Source of the DNA: Argentina anserina
Lineage: Eukaryota > Streptophyta > Magnoliopsida > Rosales > Rosaceae
Direction of reading: 5' to 3'
NCBI RefSeq assembly: GCF_933775445.1
Contig: NC_065873.1
Location: 3,658,001 to 3,722,000, forward strand
DNA: 64,000 nt
A model generated the notes under the pieces. It saw only the letters and a list, made by a program, of their open reading frames with translations, made no database searches and was not told the origin of the DNA. The translations under genes were made by a program, and so were the position numbers. Below are positions 58,848 through 64,000 of this stretch, piece after piece. Positions within the stretch are counted from its first letter, which is position 1. Each line of letters starts with the position of its first letter.

Positions 58848-59207
58848 TTGTTGAAAGCTACAATCACTGTTTTGGATGATTTATACCCCATTGAATTATT
58901 TCCCACTTTGAGAGATTTTCTTGGAAGTTTCGAATGTAATTTCCTCGGACGAAAGCATACACCAATGTCAGGAATCCCTGACACACTTCTAACTCCTGCA
59001 ATGATGCAGCTCGTCGGTGAAACTATTGGAAGAGTGCTTCAAGTCGATGAGGGATCTCTGAACCGTGGCGTTGTTAGGGTTAGATTAAACCTACCCCTAA
59101 ATGATCTGGTTAAACTTGAGCGTCGGATTCCACCCCCCCCCCTCCCTGATGTGATATTGGTGGAATATATGCAAGGTTTCTTGGTAGATGCAGGGTCTGC
59201 ACCATAA
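58848..59207 (+). pseudogene. Open frame joining the F-box remnant end to LINE ORF1 text
   Basis: The first 33 or so residues (LKATITVLDDLYPIELFPT) belong to the F-box family. From about 58960 the text GRKHTPMSGIPDTLLTPAMM, VGETIGRVLQVDEGSLNRG and VRVRLNLPLNDL is the DUF4283-like region of a plant L1-type LINE ORF1, ending in a decayed zinc-knuckle lead (VEYMQGF). The junction is probably where a truncated LINE inserted; a functional fusion is unlikely. Confidence 0.6.
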
Positions 59208-60420
59208 TCAATCATTGGGGGGGTGCACTATGCACCATGTCCTTGTGAATCCTGTGATGATGATAATTCTCTGACATCCAATTCCGAGGTTCCAGTAGGC
59301 CGAGACATTGATGATCCTCGCTTCTTTCTATCTGACCGTCCCTTGGAAGCATGTGCACCTTACTCGCCTCCTAAGCATCCATCATCATGCTCAGTCGTCA
59401 TATAGGCATCCCTTGTCACATTTCACCCATGGGGATAATCATATGGCAATTCGCCCCCAAGGTGTTAACTTGTTGGGCAAGGCTCACCTCCACGTCATGC
59501 CTCCCACATATCATCCTGACACATATCTGACTTGCAAGCATACTCTTTCTTAGGCCACTTGCCCGCATCTGCCCACTATAGGCTTCCTTCCTTCTAGCAC
59601 GGTGTCGCCCTTCCGTGCTTGCTGGCAACTCTTTCCTTTGGGTAAGGTCGAACCTCTAACCTATGCCTGCGTCAGTTTACTTCGTGGCCATTGCACACCA
59701 CAGAGTTCAGACACATCTTCCTTAAGCCCACAAGTTCCCCCATGCCGATGACATAAGGATTGCCCACGTACAAGCCTCACCACCTGCATGGACCCGCAAT
59801 ATCGGTCTACTGGCCGATACTGTCCATGAGACATCCTGAATCATGGAAACGCATGCCGCCCCTCTTTGGCGACATCTACCTGACTCCTAGGTTCTCTAAG
59901 GTTCCCCAAGGTCCCCCAGGAGTGACTCGCTTAGTGCCCCATAAGGCCGGCACCGTGGGTGGTGGAGAGTGAGACACCAGGTACCCCCCCTATAGAGCAT
60001 ATTAGAAAAAACTAGCCTTGGCAGGAGGAAACATCAAATATCCGAGGACGGGCAACTTCCATAATTAATTAATATAAGCTCCTAAAAATATGTCGTCAAG
60101 TGCATTGATATTTTTTCGACGTCCCGGACATTTTTCGTGTTCAGACTTTTCTCAAATTCCGAGCCTAAGTGCCTCGAACCTAGACGTTCATCTTAATTAC
60201 GAAACTGCCACCTGGACATGCCACCTGGACATGCCACTTGACACCCAATCAACTTGCAATCAGTCTGCATGCTTGTCGCTGGACACCCTCTCTTCGGCAT
60301 AGCCCCTAGGAAGTGTCACGATGACACAACCATTTGTGCAGCTCGTGACACCCTCCCCCACTTACAATGTCAATGCCCTTCATTGACAGACGCATACACT
60401 AACTTTGAGTGCAGCGCGTG
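59208..60420. other. LINE ORF1 remainder followed by unclassified repeat-like insert
   Basis: 59225-59400 still reads as acidic LINE ORF1-like text (CESCDDDNSL). From about 59410 the sequence is C-rich and non-coding, starting TGTCACATTTC and holding CACGATGACACAACC and GTGACACATAG near 60315 and 60420, perhaps a solo LTR. A 13-bp repeat GCCACCTGGACAT occurs at 60207-60232. No target duplication is secure. Confidence 0.4.
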
Positions 60421-60429
60421 ACACATAGC

Positions 60430-61050
60430 TTGGAGATTGTTCCCTTGGAATTAAGGCCGGAAGATTTAGGTTTTGTGCTTAATTCTAATGGCTTCATTGG
60501 CATTGCTCGCATATCCCCAAAGAAATGAGGTCGTCCTCGTGGTAGCACTAACAAAGTTAAGAAGCAATCTAAGGTAGCGAAGGGTGTGAACTTTGATTCT
60601 ATGGCTTCTAGTTCAAGCTCGGCCAGCCTTGAGGAAGTCACTGAACCAAAGGCAGATGCATCATATGCATGGGTCGATCGGAGGATTCCAACCTATGAAG
60701 AAGACAATGATCCTGGACCAGAGTAAATTGTATGCTTATCAAAGCTCCAAATCCCTACATTTGCAAGTTAGGGTGCCACTTAATGCTTGGTTTGAAAGGT
60801 ACATCTTGGGTCACAGGTTTGATGATCAGTGACAATTCCATCTGTGCGGGTGTAGGTTATTGCTTCTCTGTTTTTTATATGTTTTTTAGTTGGACTTTTA
60901 GTTGGTTGTTTTCCTTTCGTAGTTGTAGCAAATAATGGGTTTGTTCTGGCACATTGAATTGGAGTTTGCTCCTGTCTAACCTAGTAATATTGGTCGTTAT
61001 TGGCTTGATGCTTAATGAAATTATTGTTGAGAGTGAATGAAACGAAAATA
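60430..61050 (+). pseudogene. LINE ORF1 C-terminus and 3' tail
   Basis: VPLELRPEDLGFVLNSNGF, then GRPRGSTNKVKKQSKVAKG at 60520-60590, is the basic tail typical of plant LINE ORF1. It ends EEDNDPGPE at about 60725. The later CTTGATGCTTAATGAAATT near 61005 resembles LINE 3' ends. ORF2 is absent. Confidence 0.5.
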
Positions 61051-61577
61051 ATAAAAAGGTAATAGATCATAACAGATCACTTTATTGATTGATAATATAA
61101 TATATATAGACATTACATACGGAGTTTGATTATTATATAAGAAAATTTATTTAGGCTAAGACACAGATATGGATAACATCGTAATATCCCAGAACAGTTA
61201 ATCATTTTTCTCAAAAACAAATTGTAGGAACATTTATGGTACTTTTTTTTTATGTATATATGATCTTAGCGGGACATCCATAATTAAAAATCAGTAAAAA
61301 AAAGGGGGAATAAATGGACGAGTCAAGGAAATTATGGACGCCGGATCAGAAAGTCTATATGGAGAATAAATGGACGATGCAATTTATGATACGGCATTTG
61401 AGTCCCCAATATCCTTAACGGCCCACTTTCTAACGCGATTACGAGCTATTGTTACCTGCACACCCGTGACTAGTTACATACACATTTGAAACAATTTACT
61501 TGTTCAAAGTTCATGTTCAATTGGCAATTATAAGAGTAAGTATTCTTTAACAAAGGTAAGTACAAATGAAATTTTAC
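61051..61577. other. Non-coding DNA where the last MATE exon would be expected
   Basis: AT-rich, with no recognised exon on the minus strand and no other gene. Confidence 0.5.
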
Positions 61578-62226
61578 CTGATTATCCCAATCAGTTCTAC
61601 AGGTGAGAATCAGTAGCACAATGGTTTGCACAAATGTTCCGAACAACATTCCAATCCAAACACCCTACAATTTCGAAGACAATTAGGACATGTATGTTAC
61701 CGCTAATTGATCATATATATATACAGGAATTAATCTAAATGAGTGAAAATGAATGCTAACTTTGACTTGTAGGTTGACAACATAACCAAGCACAACTCCA
61801 ACAGGAATACCTACAAGGTAATAGCATGCCATGTTTACATATGCTACAGTATTCTGCCATCCGGCTCCCAGAGCAACTCATGTTGATAAGACCGAAAACG
61901 ATAAATATATGCTGACACTGGTTCTACTAATTTTTTTCAGTCTGGGAACTGATGGTAATACTAAACAAATATGGTTTGAGAGTTCAACATATGTCAACAA
62001 TACCAGAGAGCACAGGCTGAACACTGTTCAACAATATGGAGAAGGCCAATAAAGGTGACAAGTCGGCAACTGCTTTGGCAACCTCTTCATTGTTGGTAAA
62101 GATGTAGGCAAGACGTTCCCTCAAGAATAGGAAAATGAAGAACAACACAAGGCCGATGGAAAATGATGTGAACACTATAACCACAATTGAGAACGTCGCT
62201 CCTTTTGAGCTACCTCCTTGTGAACA
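61578..62226 (-). pseudogene. MATE/DETOXIFICATION transporter, three internal exons
   Basis: Minus-strand exons 62226-62004, 61876-61761 and 61664-61578 have AG acceptors and GT donors and keep one open frame. They encode the C-terminal half of a plant MATE efflux protein: KGATFSIVVIVFTSFSIGL, AVADLSPLLAFSILLNSVQP, GAGWQNTVAYVNMACYYLVG and GVWIGMLFGTFVQTIV. MATE proteins export flavonoids, alkaloids or organic acids by cation antiport. The upstream exons are replaced by a copia LTR and the final exon is not visible, so the gene is probably non-functional although these exons show no stop. A glycine usual between QPVLS and VA is missing at the first junction. Confidence 0.85.
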
Positions 62227-62350
62227 CTATAAAAACAGTGATATATTGCGTATATAATTTAATAAACTGAATTATAAATAATTATAAAACAGAAACCAAT
62301 ATAATTCTAATAACGAAGAATATGAAAAAGAAATTCAACCAAAATACCGA

Positions 62351-63221
62351 ATGATTGGTGATGGAAGAACTAGTCAAGACGTATGTGATACCACACTGTC
62401 CTTAAGACGTTTATGCCTCCTCTACCGGTGCAAGGATGCTTGGCGCTTGTCTCCCAGGATATAACGACTAAACAATTCTAGAAAGTTGCACTACTAACTA
62501 GAACCCTTAACGAACTCGAAAGGTACCTCTATCTATCACCAGAGAAGAACTAGGAACTTTGAGAGTGGGAGAGAAATGTGTTTCGAATGGGGTTTTTTTT
62601 TACAATGAAAGGATGATGGCTATTTATACTGTGAGGATTTGCAATCAGCAATTAATAAGATGACTGTTATAGAAATCAAAAAATCATAACATATATGAGT
62701 TACATATGTTACAAACATTGATTTCAATTATGTTATAATTCTCCATAACACACAATAACTCAATTGTTACAAAAGAAGAATTTGAAAAGTCAAAACCGAA
62801 TTTTCGGAAATGCAAAAAGAATTTGCGTTCCGACCCTCAATTCGGTGTTGCATTCGTGTCCGCAGGTCGCACAGGTTTCCCTTGCGACCTAGGATTTGCA
62901 CCCCCCCTGCGCGTGCGCGAGAGGGTATAAGGGGGCTTACACACTTTACAATCCATACACAATGGATTCTATATAAAGTCTTTTCAACACTTCTCTTTTC
63001 CAATGTGGGACAAATACATTTCCCTCATTCTAAGTAGCCATCTTTGAGTAACAATTTCTTATTCACCACAAACCAAATTACACAAACAAACATATGATCT
63101 TGTAGCCCTCATTATGGAGAACTCAAATCTATGTTCATCTTTGATTAATTATAAGTTTAACTTAATTTAATTAATCAATTAAAATTTGGTTTTAAATGGT
63201 TTTTCCAACCATTTTCCAACA
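62351..63221 (-). repeat. 3' LTR of minus-strand Ty1/copia element
   Basis: In minus orientation it begins TGTTGGAAAATGGTTGG right after a polypurine tract ATGTGGGGAAT (63232-63222). The far end near 62351 (CATCACCAATCA) is estimated; the partner LTR is outside the window. The LTR contains a TATA-like ACTTTATATAG near 62970. Confidence 0.65.
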
Positions 63222-64000
63222 ATTCCCCACATGAATGAAATTGGCCACTAAAGACTCGATAGAATTTGGTGATAGATTTCTACGGTTAAAACCTGCATAG
63301 GATAGGTAGGTTTGACCCTTTGAACCTTCCCTTATAAAATTATGCTTACTTTACTAACTAAATAGTAGACGCGATGTCTTTGAACTATTCGTCATTTGTG
63401 TAAATGATAACATACTTTACACAGGAGTCTCCATGGTACACTTCGGTTCTCTTTTTTGTGCCCATTTTAGCCATGGAACACACGTCTGGTTCTGCAAGTA
63501 GTTTGATAAGAGCTATGCCCTCATTAACTCCCATAAATGCGGCCCCACTTCTCTCTTGCATAGGTGATCTCTTAATTAAGAGTAACCCGCATTACTCTGC
63601 TCGATTTCTCGACGCATAAGAATCATTAAAAGTTTTAGCTTAACCTCATCCTTACGGGTATCACTGTTTTTTATCATAGGAATGGACTTGAGGAACTCCC
63701 CGCAGTGATCCGAACTAAGCTCTACAGTTTGGTTTTCCCTTTTGAACCTAGATCTTGGGATCTCCAGTCAGCTAGGTTGGGTATCCACTGTAGTGATTTT
63801 TTAATTTCCAATGGGGTTTAGTCCCATTTCCTTTGATGATTTTTCAACTAACTCTATGTTAACCCTTTAGTTAAAGGATCAGCAATATTATCCTTAGACT
63901 TTACATAGTCTATAGAGATAACTCCAGTTGAGAGTAGTTGTCTAATGGTATTATGTCTTCGACGAATGTGTCTAGACTTACCATTATACATCTTACTTTG
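63222..64000 (-). pseudogene. Ty1/copia pol end, running off the window
   Basis: On the minus strand 64000-63854 encodes the RNase H end MYNGKSRHIRRRHNTIRQLL and VISIDYVKSKDNIADPLTKG, with a stop at 63854. The rest up to the polypurine tract is the usual untranslated or decayed 3' region, with no further domain. It may be intact beyond the edge; only 49 codons are visible. Confidence 0.85.

Noticed and set aside
59414..60446. Complete solo LTR with TCCCT target duplication
   Set aside because: TCCCT occurs at both 59409 and 60442, but the right end would then finish in TTGT instead of CA, so the boundaries are not secure.
62767..63037. ORFs on both strands within the copia LTR
   Set aside because: They lie in the GC-richer part of an LTR and match no protein family.

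Overview
The window is nuclear DNA of a flowering plant. It contains spliced genes with GT..AG introns, a chloroplast-type nitrite reductase, a receptor-like protein of the plant immune type, an F-box/LRR family, and many nested plant transposons. Protein style suggests a eudicot, perhaps a rosid, but the species cannot be read from the sequence. Only two host genes look intact: the single-exon LRR receptor-like protein (14471-17563) and the four-exon ferredoxin-nitrite reductase (19305-21629), both on the plus strand and next to each other.

Layout. 1-4882: a young Ty3/gypsy element (CRM-like), entered inside its 5' LTR. 4883-7715: non-coding repeats. 7716-10119: a decayed FAR1/MULE-type gene on the minus strand, cut by a hAT-like element with a perfect 8-bp target duplication. 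10120-14470: non-coding, with a second hAT-like element, a split MITE-like repeat and a minisatellite. 14471-21629: the two intact genes. 22510-23000: F-box remnant. 23360-26222: a broken Ty1/copia element with its 3' LTR. 26762-40085: a minus-strand tract in which a two-exon leader module occurs four times. Between the third and fourth copies lies a decayed SDR-MDR fusion oxidoreductase (NQR/ARP type). The tract also holds a composite satellite (an AAGGCAAC octamer plus a block of about 190 bp) and an internally deleted chromovirus. 40315-59000: at least four further F-box/LRR remnants on the plus strand, broken up by a 7.7-kb chromovirus with its own nested solo LTR, a Harbinger-like element, a copia fragment, and a TIR element carrying a retroposed ribosomal protein L23 copy. 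58960-61050: LINE ORF1 pieces. 61578-62226: three exons of a MATE transporter on the minus strand. 62351-64000: a minus-strand copia element running off the right edge.

How the parts relate. Most of the window is layered transposon insertion into former gene families. The least ordinary structures are the composite satellite with its repeated leader modules (31-40 kb), the L23 retrocopy inside a TIR element inside an F-box pseudogene (57.0-59.0 kb), the 47-bp-arm hairpin beside an NQR splice acceptor (37.5 kb), and a nitrate-responsive-element-like motif upstream of nitrite reductase.
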